From contig JBGQLG010000001.1 of NCBI GenBank assembly GCA_041499965.1, positions 35,618-99,617 of the forward strand: a stretch of DNA of 64,000 nucleotides, written 5' to 3'. The stretch is from AR5 sp041499965 (GTDB taxonomy: Bacteria > Methylomirabilota > Methylomirabilia > Rokubacteriales > CSP1-6). Below the pieces are notes generated by a model. The model ran no database searches. It was not told where the DNA came from and saw only the letters and a program-made list of their open reading frames with translations. The position numbers and the translations under genes are program-made. Shown here one piece after another: positions 37,770 through 47,649 of the stretch. Numbering within the stretch: the first letter of the stretch is position 1; each line of letters opens with the position of its first letter.

Positions 37770-38048
37770 TCACCATTCGGGGCTGGTCAGCTCTTCCCAC
37801 GCCCGCCGCACCACGACGATGCGCTCGGCCCGACCCGATCGTTCCTCGACCCGCACGATGTCTCCGGCGTTGAGTGCGGTGAGATCCGGCGCGGCGCCGT
37901 CGTCCGTGACCACCAGCGTGCGCTCGTGGCAGGACAGGTCGGTGCAGGCCTCGGCCTCGCTCTTGACGCGCACGCGGCGGGTCACGGCATCGACGCCCAC
38001 GACGACGACCCTGCTGTGCTGCAACCAGTCGGTGAGGCTCTGGGTCAT
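37770..38048 (-). CDS. Small protein of unknown function heading the fdh operon
   Basis: I do not recognise this 92-residue protein. It has no signal peptide or membrane helix. A basic N-terminal stretch (VDAVTRRVRVKSEAE) is followed by a Cys pair in ACTDLSCHERTL, about six residues apart, and an acidic C-terminal half with the segment GDIVRVEER. Coding is supported by a good ribosome-binding site (AAGGAG six nt before the ATG), by its place directly after the fdh promoter and by a 40-nt gap to fdhA. It could be a chaperone, cofactor-insertion helper or redox-sensing partner of the dehydrogenase. Confidence 0.7.
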   Translation of the reverse strand: MTQSLTDWLQHSRVVVVGVDAVTRRVRVKSEAEACTDLSCHERTLVVTDDGAAPDLTALNAGDIVRVEERSGRAERIVVVRRAWEELTSPEW

Positions 38049-38089
38049 CCTTGACTCCTTCGACCCCGAGGGTGGCGTGATGGCAAGAA

Positions 38090-38119
38090 ATGCTATGTGG
38101 TCAGACCACCGGGTGTCAA
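38090..38119 (-). promoter_or_regulatory. Predicted fdh promoter with GntR-type operator
   Basis: Minus-strand TTGACA (38119-38114, perfect -35) and TAGCAT (38095-38090) are 18 nt apart. The spacer contains the perfect 13-nt palindrome GTGGTCTGACCAC (38109-38097), the TGGT-N3-ACCA class of site bound by FadR-subfamily GntR proteins. A regulator bound there would block RNA polymerase. The first start codon (38048) is about 40 nt downstream. The same core occurs at the oxalate oxidoreductase promoter. Confidence 0.65.
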
Positions 38120-38189
38120 GGTGCAAAGCGTCGGATATTGTGAACTTTTGGACGAGCAGAACGGGCACGAGCCGTCCCGGCGTGGGCCA

Positions 38190-39287
38190 TCAGGCCGGTC
38201 CGCTGCGCTCCGCGTCGTCGATCGGGGCATAGAGCCGGTAGCGCGCGTCCAGCAGCACCCCGGCCTCGCCGGGTCGCCCCTCCGCGAGGAGGGTCATGAT
38301 CCTGGCGCGGGTCCCCAGGTCCACGATGGGGCCGTCGGCGAGCGGATTGTAGAGCCGGGACAGCTCGCGCAGGGCGTGATCGACGCGGGCATCGTCCGTC
38401 CCCAGCTTGGCCCGAGCCTCCTGGAACAGGTCGAGGGCGTAGTCGTCTCGCTTGCTCTTCTGCCGGAAGCCGCGCCGGTACGCTCGGGCTTCGGCGGTCT
38501 CTCCGCCGGCCGGCGGCCCGTCGGGCTCGAGCGCTGGCGTGTCGAGCGCCACCCCGTTCCCCGCGTAGAGGTTGAGGCTGTCGGGGCGGACGTAGCCGCA
38601 CACGGTGACACCGAGCTGCTCGGCGAGGGCGACCGCCATCTCCGTGGGCGACGTGCGTGAGGCCACGATCGGCACGCCCATCCGGGCGGCCTTCAGCAGC
38701 ATCTCGGAGGAGACGCGGCCGGTGGAGAGCAGCACACGGTCCTCGGTGGGAATGCCGCGGCGCAGGGCCTCACCCTTGATTTTGTCGACCGCGTTGTGGC
38801 GTCCGACGTCCTCGGCCACCAGGAGCAGCCGGTCACCGTCCGCGAGCGCGGCGCCGTGGATGCCGCGCGAGCGGCGGTAGTGCACCGCCGCGTCGAACAG
38901 GTCCTTCATTCGCGCGCCCAGCTCGGCGGGGCTGACACGCAGCCGGGAGTCGAGACGGGGGAACAGCCGGTGGTCGATGCGGAACGTGATACCGCCACCG
39001 CACCCGGAGGTCAGGATCCGTTCGGTCGGCAGGGTGACGGGTCGGCTGAGCGTCACCTCGGCCCGCCCGTCGACCGGCGACACGTTCAGGTCGGTGATCT
39101 CGGCGAGGTCGGTGATGACCTTCTCCATCCACAGGTAGCCGACGACGAGCGCTTCCAGCATCATCGGCGAGCAGAGCAGCGTGAGGAACTTCTCGCCGTT
39201 GACGAAGACGCTCAGCGGCTGCTCGCGGACGACCTCGCCGACGACTTCCTCGACCCGCTGGCCCTTGATCTGGAGGTAGGTGCGCAT
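38190..39287 (-). CDS. fdhD: FdhD sulfurtransferase with C-terminal extension
   Basis: Delivers sulfur from a cysteine desulfurase to the molybdenum cofactor of formate dehydrogenase. The first 255 or so of 365 residues are FdhD: SVFVNGEKFLTLLCSP near 26, TSGCGGGITF near 92 with a single Cys in the mobile loop (GCGGG instead of the two-Cys form), LLLVAEDVGRHNAVDKIKG near 154 and STGRVSSEML near 188. About 105 further residues follow, charged and helical, with no FdhD counterpart that I know. It has its own 62-nt leader with a -10-like TAGAAT and is separated from the fdh structural operon by the operator-bearing promoter. Confidence 0.92.
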   Translation of the reverse strand: MRTYLQIKGQRVEEVVGEVVREQPLSVFVNGEKFLTLLCSPMMLEALVVGYLWMEKVITDLAEITDLNVSPVDGRAEVTLSRPVTLPTERILTSGCGGGITFRIDHRLFPRLDSRLRVSPAELGARMKDLFDAAVHYRRSRGIHGAALADGDRLLLVAEDVGRHNAVDKIKGEALRRGIPTEDRVLLSTGRVSSEMLLKAARMGVPIVASRTSPTEMAVALAEQLGVTVCGYVRPDSLNLYAGNGVALDTPALEPDGPPAGGETAEARAYRRGFRQKSKRDDYALDLFQEARAKLGTDDARVDHALRELSRLYNPLADGPIVDLGTRARIMTLLAEGRPGEAGVLLDARYRLYAPIDDAERSGPA

Positions 39288-39350
39288 GACGGCTCGACGC
39301 TCATTCTAACGTCGCGGGGGACGGGACGCGCGTTCTCACTGAGCCGCGGC

Positions 39351-40142
39351 TCAATACAGCACGCGCAGCAGCGTGAGGCCGTGCGCGGGCGCCGTGGGGC
39401 CGGCCAGCGTGCGGTCGCGGGAGCGCAGCACGCCCGGGAGCCACTCCGGCGGCCGGGCGCCGCGTCCCACCTCGACCACGCTGCCGACGAGGTTGCGGAC
39501 CATGTGATGCAGGAATCGGTCGGCGGAGATCACGATCGCCACGAGCGACTTGCGCCGGCGCACGTGCACGGCGCGGACCCGGCACACGGGATCGGCGTCG
39601 CGGCCGGCCGAGGCACAGAACGCGCTGAAGTCGTGGCAGCCTCGGGCGGTGCTCAGCGCCTGCCGCAGGCCGGCCAGGTCCAGGGGCGCCGGCCGGTGCC
39701 AGGCGTAGCGGAGCAGCCGGGGCGAGGGCACCGGCGCGTTGTCGATCAGGTAGGCGTAACGCTTGCCCCGCGCCGCGCGCCGCGCGTCGAAGCCGGCGGC
39801 CGCGTCGTCCGCCGAGATCACGCGAATCTCCCGGGGCAGGTGCGCGTTGAGGGCGGCCAGGACGGCCCCGGGCGGCAGCGGCGATTCCGTCGTGAGGGCG
39901 GCCGCCTGGCCGAGCGCGTGCACCCCCGCGTCGGTCCGGCTGGCCCCGACCACGCGCACCTCCCGCTTGAAGATGCGGCCGGCCGCGGCGAGCAGCAGCC
40001 CCTGAACGGTCGGCGCGTCGGGCTGCGTCTGCCAGCCATGCAGGCCGGTGCCGTCGTAGGCCAGGACCAGGCGATAGGTGCGGGGGCCGCTCAGTGGTGG
40101 GGGGGCCGGCGGGCGGGACCGGGCGGGACGAGCGTCAGCCAT
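39351..40142 (-). CDS. truA: tRNA pseudouridine(38-40) synthase TruA
   Basis: Isomerises U38-U40 in the anticodon arm of tRNAs. The 263-residue protein has LVLAYDGTGLHGWQTQP near 26, the catalytic Asp in GASRTDAGVHALGQ near 75 and FLHHMVRNLVGSVVEVG near 201. The ATG at 40142 overlaps the end of the small membrane protein gene by 52 nt; a CTG at the stop of that gene is another possible start and would remove 16 residues of a Pro/Arg-rich N-terminus. Confidence 0.94.
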   Translation of the reverse strand: MADARPARSRPPAPPPLSGPRTYRLVLAYDGTGLHGWQTQPDAPTVQGLLLAAAGRIFKREVRVVGASRTDAGVHALGQAAALTTESPLPPGAVLAALNAHLPREIRVISADDAAAGFDARRAARGKRYAYLIDNAPVPSPRLLRYAWHRPAPLDLAGLRQALSTARGCHDFSAFCASAGRDADPVCRVRAVHVRRRKSLVAIVISADRFLHHMVRNLVGSVVEVGRGARPPEWLPGVLRSRDRTLAGPTAPAHGLTLLRVLY

Positions 40143-40411
40143 ACCACGGCCACCAGCAGGAAGAGCGCGATGTTGACCAGCGTGTCCCACGACAGGCGGG
40201 AGAGCAGCGTGACGCCCTCCGTGTGCTGCATCCAGACACCGCGCTCGAGGTCCTTCGGCTCGTAGTGGCCCGGATTGTACCCGCCCACGGACTCGACCAG
40301 CCGGGCCAGGTGCGGCACGCCCACATAGGCCACCACCACGATCGTCAGGAGCACCGCGAAATGAACGCGCGCCTTGCGGCGCGCCCGTCGATACGTGCGC
40401 CCCAGGGACAT
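40091..40411 (-). CDS. Small two-helix membrane protein of unknown function
   Basis: A 106-residue protein I do not recognise. It has a strongly basic N-terminus (RRARRKARVH), a membrane helix at about 17-38, a soluble loop of about 45 residues (GGYNPGHYEPKDLERG) and a second helix near 80-97, ending in a Pro/His tail. Topology would put the loop outside the cytoplasm. It lies 29 nt after asd and overlaps truA, so it is likely co-transcribed. Confidence 0.6.
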   Translation of the reverse strand: MSLGRTYRRARRKARVHFAVLLTIVVVAYVGVPHLARLVESVGGYNPGHYEPKDLERGVWMQHTEGVTLLSRLSWDTLVNIALFLLVAVVWLTLVPPGPARRPPHH

Positions 40412-40440
40412 CGCCGCCGGCCTCCCTCGCACCTGGGGCA

Positions 40441-41448
40441 TCAGCCCCGGAGCACGAGCTCCGCGATCTGCACCGCGTTCGTCGCGGCCCCCTTCCGTAG
40501 CTGATCGCCCACGACCCAGAAGTTCAGGGCCCGCGGATGCGAGAGATCGTCCCGCACGCGGCCCACGAAGCAATCGTCCTGGCCCTCGACCGTGATCGGC
40601 ATCGGGTAGCGCTGCTCGGCCGGCTCGTCCCAGACGCGCAGCCCGGGAAAGCGCGCGAACAGCTCGCGGGCCTGGGCGGCCGTGATCTTCTCCTCGGTCT
40701 CCGCGTTGACCGCCACCGAGTGACACGTGAAGACCGGCACCCGCACGGTCGTGGGGGCAATCGGCAGGTCGGGAATTTCCAGGATCTTGCGCGTCTCGTT
40801 GACGAGCTTGAGCTCCTCGCCGGTGTAGCCGTCGTCCCCGAACCGATCGATCGCCGGGATGAGGTTGAAGGCGATCGGATGCGCGAAGTGCCGGGCCGTC
40901 AGAGGCTCGCCCCGCGCCCAGGCCAGCGTCTGCTGCCGCAGCTCCTCGATGCCCTGGACACCCGCGCCCGAGACCGCCTGGTACGAGGTGGCCACGACCC
41001 GGCGCAGCCGGCCGGCGTCGTGCAGCGGCTTGAGCGGCATGACGGTGACGATCGTGGTGCAGTTGGGGCTGGCCAGGATGCCCTGATGGCGCCGGGCCGC
41101 GTGGGCGTTGATCTCGGGAACCACCAGCGGCACGGCGGGATCCATCCGCCACGCGCTGGACTTGTCCACGACGATGGCGCCGGCCCGCGCGATCATCGGC
41201 GCGTACTCCTTGGACTGGGCCGAGCCGGCCGAGCAGATGGCGATGTCGACGCCCGCGAACGCGGCGGCCTCCACGCGGCGCACCGGCACCTCCTCGCCAG
41301 CGAAGGTCACGGTCTTGCCGACGGACCGCTCGGAGGCGAAGCAGCGCAGCTCGCGCACGGGAAACTTGCGCTCCTCGAGGATGCGCAGCGTCGTCTGGCC
41401 GGCGGCGCCGGTGGCGCCCACGACGGCCACGATCACGCCGGCAGCCAT
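40441..41448 (-). CDS. asd: Aspartate-semialdehyde dehydrogenase
   Basis: Reduces aspartyl phosphate to the semialdehyde, the branch point to lysine/diaminopimelate, threonine and methionine. The 335-residue protein has the NADP site VAVVGATGAAGQTTLRIL at 7-24 and the nucleophilic Cys in ASPNCTTIVTVMPLKPLH near 131. The Gln in SYQAVSGAGVQG and His in the C-terminal domain are also present. ATG overlaps the leuB stop by 1 nt. lysC and dapA are not in the window. Confidence 0.95.
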   Translation of the reverse strand: MAAGVIVAVVGATGAAGQTTLRILEERKFPVRELRCFASERSVGKTVTFAGEEVPVRRVEAAAFAGVDIAICSAGSAQSKEYAPMIARAGAIVVDKSSAWRMDPAVPLVVPEINAHAARRHQGILASPNCTTIVTVMPLKPLHDAGRLRRVVATSYQAVSGAGVQGIEELRQQTLAWARGEPLTARHFAHPIAFNLIPAIDRFGDDGYTGEELKLVNETRKILEIPDLPIAPTTVRVPVFTCHSVAVNAETEEKITAAQARELFARFPGLRVWDEPAEQRYPMPITVEGQDDCFVGRVRDDLSHPRALNFWVVGDQLRKGAATNAVQIAELVLRG

Positions 41449-42551
41449 CAGGGGCCCTGCTCCACGCCGCGCACGATCAGGTCTCCCATCTCCTTGGTCC
41501 CGAGCGCTGTCTCGCCCTTGACGGCGATATCCCGGGTGCGGTGCCCCTGCTCCAGCACCGTCCGGACGGCGGTCTCGATCCGGTCGGCCTCGGGACCCAT
41601 GTTGAAAGAGTACCGCAGGAGCATCGCCGCCGACAAAACCGCGGCGATGGGGTTGGCGATCCCCCGCCCGGCGATGTCGGGAGCCGTCCCGTGCACAGGC
41701 TCGTAGAGGCCCATGGTGCCGCCCCCCGCCCCCGCCTGGCCCAGGGACGCCGACGGCAGCATCCCCATCGATCCGGCCAGGATGGCCGCCTCGTCGGACA
41801 GAATGTCGCCGAAGGTGTTCTCCGTCACGATGGTGTCAAAGTGCGTCGGCTTGTGCACGAGCGCCATCGCGCAGTTGTCGACGAGGACGTGCTCGAGCGT
41901 CACGTCCGGGTACTCCCCGGCGAGCCGGGTCACGACCTCACGCCAGAGCTGCGAGACGGTGAGCACGTTGGCCTTGTCGACCGAGGCCAGACGCTTGCGC
42001 CGCTTGCGTGCCACCTCGAAGCCGACCCGGGCCACGCGCTCGATCTCGGACGTCGTGTACACCATGGTGTTGACCCCGCGCTCGCCTCCACCCGGCAGCG
42101 GGGTGCGGCCCCGCGGCTCGCCGAAGTAGAGGCCGCCGGTCAGCTCGCGGATGACCATGATGTCGGTGCCCTCGACGACCGACCGCTTGAGCGGGGAGGC
42201 GTCGATCAGCATCGGGAAGCACGTGGCCGGCCGCAGGTTCGCGTAGAGATCGAGCTCCTTGCGCAGGGCCAGCAGGCCGCGCTCGGCTCGCTGCTCCTGG
42301 GGCAGATGGTCCCACCGGGGACCGCCGACGGAGCCGAACAGGATGGCGTCGGCCGACTGGCAGAGCTTCAGCGTCTCCGGCGGCAGCGGCGTGCCCTGCG
42401 CGTCGATGGCCCCGCCTCCGACCAGCGCCTGCTCGAACTCGAACGACGCCCCGCCGCGCTGGGCCACGGCCCGCAGCACGCGGACGGCCTCGGCGGTGAC
42501 CTCCTGACCGATGCCGTCACCCGGCAGCACGGCGATCTTGTGCACGCTCAT
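41448..42551 (-). CDS. leuB: 3-isopropylmalate dehydrogenase
   Basis: Oxidative decarboxylation step of leucine synthesis. The 367-residue protein has the family N-terminus KIAVLPGDGIGQEV, the RELTGGLYFGEPRG segment near 135 that separates it from isocitrate dehydrogenase, and the metal-binding region DTIVTENTFGDILSDEAA near 237. NAD preference is suggested by EPVHGTAPDIAG near 290. Its start overlaps the pssA stop (ATGA); leuA and leuCD, often found here, are missing. Confidence 0.96.
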   Translation of the reverse strand: MSVHKIAVLPGDGIGQEVTAEAVRVLRAVAQRGGASFEFEQALVGGGAIDAQGTPLPPETLKLCQSADAILFGSVGGPRWDHLPQEQRAERGLLALRKELDLYANLRPATCFPMLIDASPLKRSVVEGTDIMVIRELTGGLYFGEPRGRTPLPGGGERGVNTMVYTTSEIERVARVGFEVARKRRKRLASVDKANVLTVSQLWREVVTRLAGEYPDVTLEHVLVDNCAMALVHKPTHFDTIVTENTFGDILSDEAAILAGSMGMLPSASLGQAGAGGGTMGLYEPVHGTAPDIAGRGIANPIAAVLSAAMLLRYSFNMGPEADRIETAVRTVLEQGHRTRDIAVKGETALGTKEMGDLIVRGVEQGP

Positions 42552-43339
42552 CCGTGTGGCTCCTTGGCGGGCGCCGTCTCGGCGGCCGGCGCGGGCGGCC
42601 GCCCGACCACGACCCGCCGGACGGGGCCCGAAAACGCGTACGCGCCGAACGCGAGGAACAGGAACACCTCGTGCATGGTCGCGACGATCATCACGGCCAG
42701 CACCACCACCAGCAACGTCTCGACCGGGCGGCGCCGCGCGAAGTCAAACTCCTTGAACGACCAGTAGCGGAAGGTCGAGACCATCAGCAGGGCGAGCACG
42801 TAGGTCATGACCGCGATGGACACGCGCACCGCGCGGGCCGGCTCCTCGCCCTCCAGCAGGATGACGATCGACGCCGCCACCCCGGCCGCCGCCGGCGTCG
42901 ACAGCCCGAGGAAGAACCGGCGGTCGACACTCGCGGTCTGGACGTTGAACCGGGCCAGCCGCAGCGCGCCGCACACGAGGAACAGGAACGCCCCGAACCA
43001 GGCGGCCCGGCCCAGCGGGCGCAGCGCGAAGGAGTAGAGGAGAAACGCCGGCGCCACGCAGAACGAGATGACGTCGGCCAGCGAGTCGTACTCGACGCCG
43101 AACTGGCTGGTGGCCTTCATGAGCCGGGCCACCCGGCCGTCCAGCAGGTCCATGATCATGGCGACGAAGATCGCCACCGCCGCCTCGGTGTAGCGATGAT
43201 CGACCGACAGCAGCAGCGCGAAGAATCCGCAGAACAGGTTGCCGGTGGTGAGCAGGCTGGGGAACAGGAAGATGCCCTGCCGGCGCCGGTCGCGCAGCTC
43301 CTGCCAGGGCCGCCGCCGCAGCCGCTTGCCCCGCCTCAT
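42548..43339 (-). CDS. pssA: CDP-diacylglycerol--serine O-phosphatidyltransferase
   Basis: Makes phosphatidylserine, the substrate of the decarboxylase encoded just upstream. The 263-residue protein has about seven membrane helices and the CDP-alcohol phosphatidyltransferase motif DLLDGRVARL followed by GVEYDSLADV near 66-93. ATG 43339 overlaps the psd stop by 1 nt. The frame stays open upstream through psd and into the leader repeat, but that part is not coding. Confidence 0.94.
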   Translation of the reverse strand: MRRGKRLRRRPWQELRDRRRQGIFLFPSLLTTGNLFCGFFALLLSVDHRYTEAAVAIFVAMIMDLLDGRVARLMKATSQFGVEYDSLADVISFCVAPAFLLYSFALRPLGRAAWFGAFLFLVCGALRLARFNVQTASVDRRFFLGLSTPAAAGVAASIVILLEGEEPARAVRVSIAVMTYVLALLMVSTFRYWSFKEFDFARRRPVETLLVVVLAVMIVATMHEVFLFLAFGAYAFSGPVRRVVVGRPPAPAAETAPAKEPHG

Positions 43340-43965
43340 CACGTCAAGACGCCGATGACGGTCTGGCCTCCGCGGACCTGCTCGCCGACGCGCACGGTGA
43401 CCTCGGTGCCGCGCGGCATGTAGCAATCGGTGCGCGAGCCGAAGCGGATCATGCCGAGCCGCTCGCCGGCCGCCAGCTTGTCCCCCGAGCCCACGCGGCA
43501 CACGATGCGCCGCGCCACCACGCCGGCGATCTGCACCACCGTCACCCGCGCGTGGTCGCCCTGCAGGCGGATCGCGCACCGCTCGTTGGCCTCGGCGCCG
43601 GGATCGTAGGCGGCCACGAAGCCGCCGGGGCTGTACTGGGTCTCGGTCACCACACAGGCCATGGGCGCGCGGTTGACGTGAACGTCGAGCGGCGACAGGA
43701 AGATCGCCACCCGGACCGACGGACCCACGAACGGGTCCACCGCGTCCTCGACGGACATCACGCGGCCGTCGGCCGGGGCCAGCACGCCGTTGACGACGGC
43801 CGGGATCGCCCGCTCGGGATCGCGGAAGAATCCGGCCGAGGCGGCTGCCGCCGCCGCGAACGGCAGGGCCAGCCGCCGCCGGCCGAGCAGCGCCAGCCCC
43901 AGCGCGATGGCGCCGGGGATAGCGATGAACGGCCAGCCCTCGCGGGCGATCGGCAGGCGAGTCAT
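43339..43965 (-). CDS. psd: Phosphatidylserine decarboxylase proenzyme
   Basis: Pyruvoyl enzyme making phosphatidylethanolamine in the inner membrane. The 208-residue short-form protein has a hydrophobic N-terminus (about 12-45), ADGRVMSVE near 65, SPLDVHVNR near 91 and the self-cleavage site FGSR near 174, where Ser175 becomes the pyruvoyl group. It sits between ilvC and pssA, and its leader contains two copies of the dispersed hairpin repeat. Confidence 0.94.
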   Translation of the reverse strand: MTRLPIAREGWPFIAIPGAIALGLALLGRRRLALPFAAAAAASAGFFRDPERAIPAVVNGVLAPADGRVMSVEDAVDPFVGPSVRVAIFLSPLDVHVNRAPMACVVTETQYSPGGFVAAYDPGAEANERCAIRLQGDHARVTVVQIAGVVARRIVCRVGSGDKLAAGERLGMIRFGSRTDCYMPRGTEVTVRVGEQVRGGQTVIGVLT

Positions 43966-43972
43966 GTGTCGT

Positions 43973-44040
43973 GGGGGGCCCCGATATGGCCCCCCACACC
44001 CCCCAGACGTTCGTCACGCGGCCAAGCCGCGGCGCTCCTC
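43973..44040 (-). repeat. Dispersed leader repeat, copy B1 (5' of psd)
   Basis: Best-preserved copy. On the minus strand the element ends in a perfect 8-bp stem, GGGGGGCC (43995-43988) and GGCCCCCC (43980-43973), around the loop ATATCGG. Upstream in the element lie GAGGAGCGCCGCGGCTTGGC and a GACGAACGT segment shared with the other copies. It ends 7 nt before the psd ATG. The 214-nt ilvC-psd gap is otherwise empty apart from copy B2. Confidence 0.7.
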
Positions 44041-44056
44041 TGGTGCGCGCTCTCTG

Positions 44057-44127
44057 TTGGGGCCCCGACATCGCCCCCCACGCCCGCCACACGCTCGTCG
44101 CCCCCCGGCGGAGCCGGGGTGCTCCTC
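44057..44127 (-). repeat. Dispersed leader repeat, copy B2
   Basis: Second tandem copy in the ilvC-psd gap, about 16 nt upstream of B1 on the minus strand. It keeps GAGGAGCACCCCGGCTCCGC, GGCGACGAGCGTG and the loop-containing part GATGTCGG flanked by G and C runs. The stem is less perfect than in B1. Confidence 0.6.
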
Positions 44128-44179
44128 GACAACCCGCGTGACCTGTGGCGCTCGTCAGTCACTGGCGTCACTCCCGTGC

Positions 44180-45187
44180 TCATCGGATGCGGGGGGGCTG
44201 GATCCAGGACATCATCGCGCGCAGGCGCTTGCCGACTTCCTCGATCGGGTGGTCGGCGTCGCGCTTGCGGGTGGCCAGGAACGAGGCTCGATTGGCCTGG
44301 TTCTCCAGGACCCAGTCGCGGGCGAACTCACCCGACTGGATCTCGGCCAGGATCTTCTTCATCTCGGCTTTCGTCGCGTCGTTGACGATCCGCGGTCCCC
44401 GGGTGTAGTCGCCGTACTCGGCGGTGTCCGACACCGAGTAGCGCATGTAGGCCAGGCCGCCCTGATAGAAGAGATCGACGATCAGCTTCATCTCGTGCAT
44501 GCACTCGAAGTAGGCGACCTCGGGCTGGTAGCCGGCCTCGACCAGCGTCTCGAATGCCGCCTTGATCAGATGCGAGATCCCGCCGCACAGCGTGGTCTGC
44601 TCCCCGAACAGGTCCGTCTCCGTTTCTTCCTTGAATGTCGTTTCGATGACGCCGGCCCGCGTGCAGCCCACGCCCTTGCCGTAGGCCAGCGCCATGTCCT
44701 TGGCCTTGCCGGTGACGTCCTGCTGCACGGCGACCAGCGCCGGCACGCCCGGCCCCTGGGTGAAGAGATCGCGCATCACGTGACCGGGTGCCTTGGGCGC
44801 GATCATGGTGACGTCGACGTCGGGCGGCGGCACCACCTGGTTGAAGTGGATGTTGAAGCCGTGGGCGAACATCAGCATCGTGCCCTGGCCGAGCCCGCCG
44901 CGGATCGACTCCTCGAAGACCGAGCGCTGGGTCTGGTCGGGCAGCAGGATCATCACGACGTCGCCCATCTTGGCGGCGTCGGCCACCGGCGCCACCTTGA
45001 GGCCGTCCTTCTCGGCGGCCGCCCACGACTTGCTGCCCTTGTAGAGGCCGATGACGACGTCCTGGCCGGAGTCGCGCAGGTTCAACGCGTGGGCGTGGCC
45101 CTGGCTGCCGTAGCCCATGATCGCGATCTTCTTGCCCTTGAGGAGGCCGAGGTCGGCGTCCTGGTCGTAGTAGATCTTCGCCGGCAT
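44180..45187 (-). CDS. ilvC: Ketol-acid reductoisomerase
   Basis: Second common step of valine and isoleucine synthesis. The 335-residue class I enzyme has IAIMGYGSQGHAHALNLRDSG near 21-41; the following loop GLYKGSKSWAAAE keeps the Ser residues that favour NADPH. Metal ligands are in the C-terminal domain, ETDLFGEQTTLCGG near 190. It follows ilvN by about 30 nt. Confidence 0.97.
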   Translation of the reverse strand: MPAKIYYDQDADLGLLKGKKIAIMGYGSQGHAHALNLRDSGQDVVIGLYKGSKSWAAAEKDGLKVAPVADAAKMGDVVMILLPDQTQRSVFEESIRGGLGQGTMLMFAHGFNIHFNQVVPPPDVDVTMIAPKAPGHVMRDLFTQGPGVPALVAVQQDVTGKAKDMALAYGKGVGCTRAGVIETTFKEETETDLFGEQTTLCGGISHLIKAAFETLVEAGYQPEVAYFECMHEMKLIVDLFYQGGLAYMRYSVSDTAEYGDYTRGPRIVNDATKAEMKKILAEIQSGEFARDWVLENQANRASFLATRKRDADHPIEEVGKRLRAMMSWIQPPRIR

Positions 45188-45216
45188 GCTGGTGTGGTCC
45201 TTTCCTTGGGGAGTTG

Positions 45217-45792
45217 TCAGTCCGCGAATCCGACGACCCGCGGGTCCTCGGAGACGCGGGGCCGGCTCGACGGCACCCGCTTCACGCGGCTCTTCGGCCC
45301 TCGGGTGATGGCGATCTTCCCGGTGCGCACGACCTCTTGAATGCCGATCGGCCGCAGCAGCTCGATCAGCGCCTCCAGCTTGCCGTCGTCGCCGGTGGCC
45401 TCCAGCACGAAGGACACCGGGGTGACGTCGACGACCTTAGCCCGAAAGATGTCGGCGGTGCGCAGGATCTCGGCGCGGTGCTGGGGCTCGGCGTTGACGC
45501 GGATGAGGACCAGCTCGCGCTCCACGTGACTGTCGTCGGTGAGGTCGTTGACCTTGATCACGTCGATCAGCTTGTGCAGCTGCTTCGTCACCTGCTCGAT
45601 CACGAACTCGTCGCCGGTGACCACGATGGTCATGCGGGAGACGCTGGGGTCGAGCGTCTCCCCCACCGACAGGCTCTCGATGTTGTAGCCGCGGGCCGAG
45701 AACAGCCCGGCCACCCGCGACAGCACGCCGAACTTGTTCTCGACGAGGACCGAGATCGTGTGCTTGCGCGGCTCGCCGCCGTTGGCGCTCAT
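45217..45792 (-). CDS. ilvN: Acetolactate synthase small (regulatory) subunit
   Basis: Regulatory partner of IlvB giving valine sensitivity. The 191-residue protein begins with an ACT domain (HTISVLVENKFGVLSRVAGLF) near 11-31 with GYNIESLSVGETLD, and has the C-terminal ALS_ss_C region from about 95. It starts immediately at the ilvB stop (TAGATG), so translation is coupled. Named ilvH in some systems. Confidence 0.95.
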   Translation of the reverse strand: MSANGGEPRKHTISVLVENKFGVLSRVAGLFSARGYNIESLSVGETLDPSVSRMTIVVTGDEFVIEQVTKQLHKLIDVIKVNDLTDDSHVERELVLIRVNAEPQHRAEILRTADIFRAKVVDVTPVSFVLEATGDDGKLEALIELLRPIGIQEVVRTGKIAITRGPKSRVKRVPSSRPRVSEDPRVVGFAD

Positions 45793-47538
<1,746 letters not shown>

Positions 47539-47553
47539 GGCTTCCTTCCTCCA

Positions 47554-47623
47554 TGGGGGCCCCGAGATGGCCCCCCAACCCCCCGGCGCTCGTCGCGCCC
47601 CGGCCAAGCCGTGGCGCTCCTCG
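47554..47623 (-). repeat. Dispersed leader repeat, copy C (5' of ilvB)
   Basis: Copy in the 111-nt gap between ppdK and ilvB. On the minus strand: GAGCGCCACGGCTTGGCC, GGGGCGCGACGAGCG, a G run, then the hairpin GGGGGGCC, loop ATCTCGG, GGCCCCC. It ends about 15 nt before the ilvB GTG, directly before the ribosome-binding site, so hairpin formation could affect ilvB translation. Confidence 0.65.
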
Positions 47624-47649
47624 ACGACGGGCATTTCCCGATGTGCTGG

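Noticed and set aside
47539..47634. N-terminal extension of IlvB, and similar extensions of CysO and PssA
   Set aside because: The extra residues (GGHLGAP- or GAISGPP-like) are translations of the dispersed leader repeat; homologues start at the downstream codon, which has a ribosome-binding site in ilvB.
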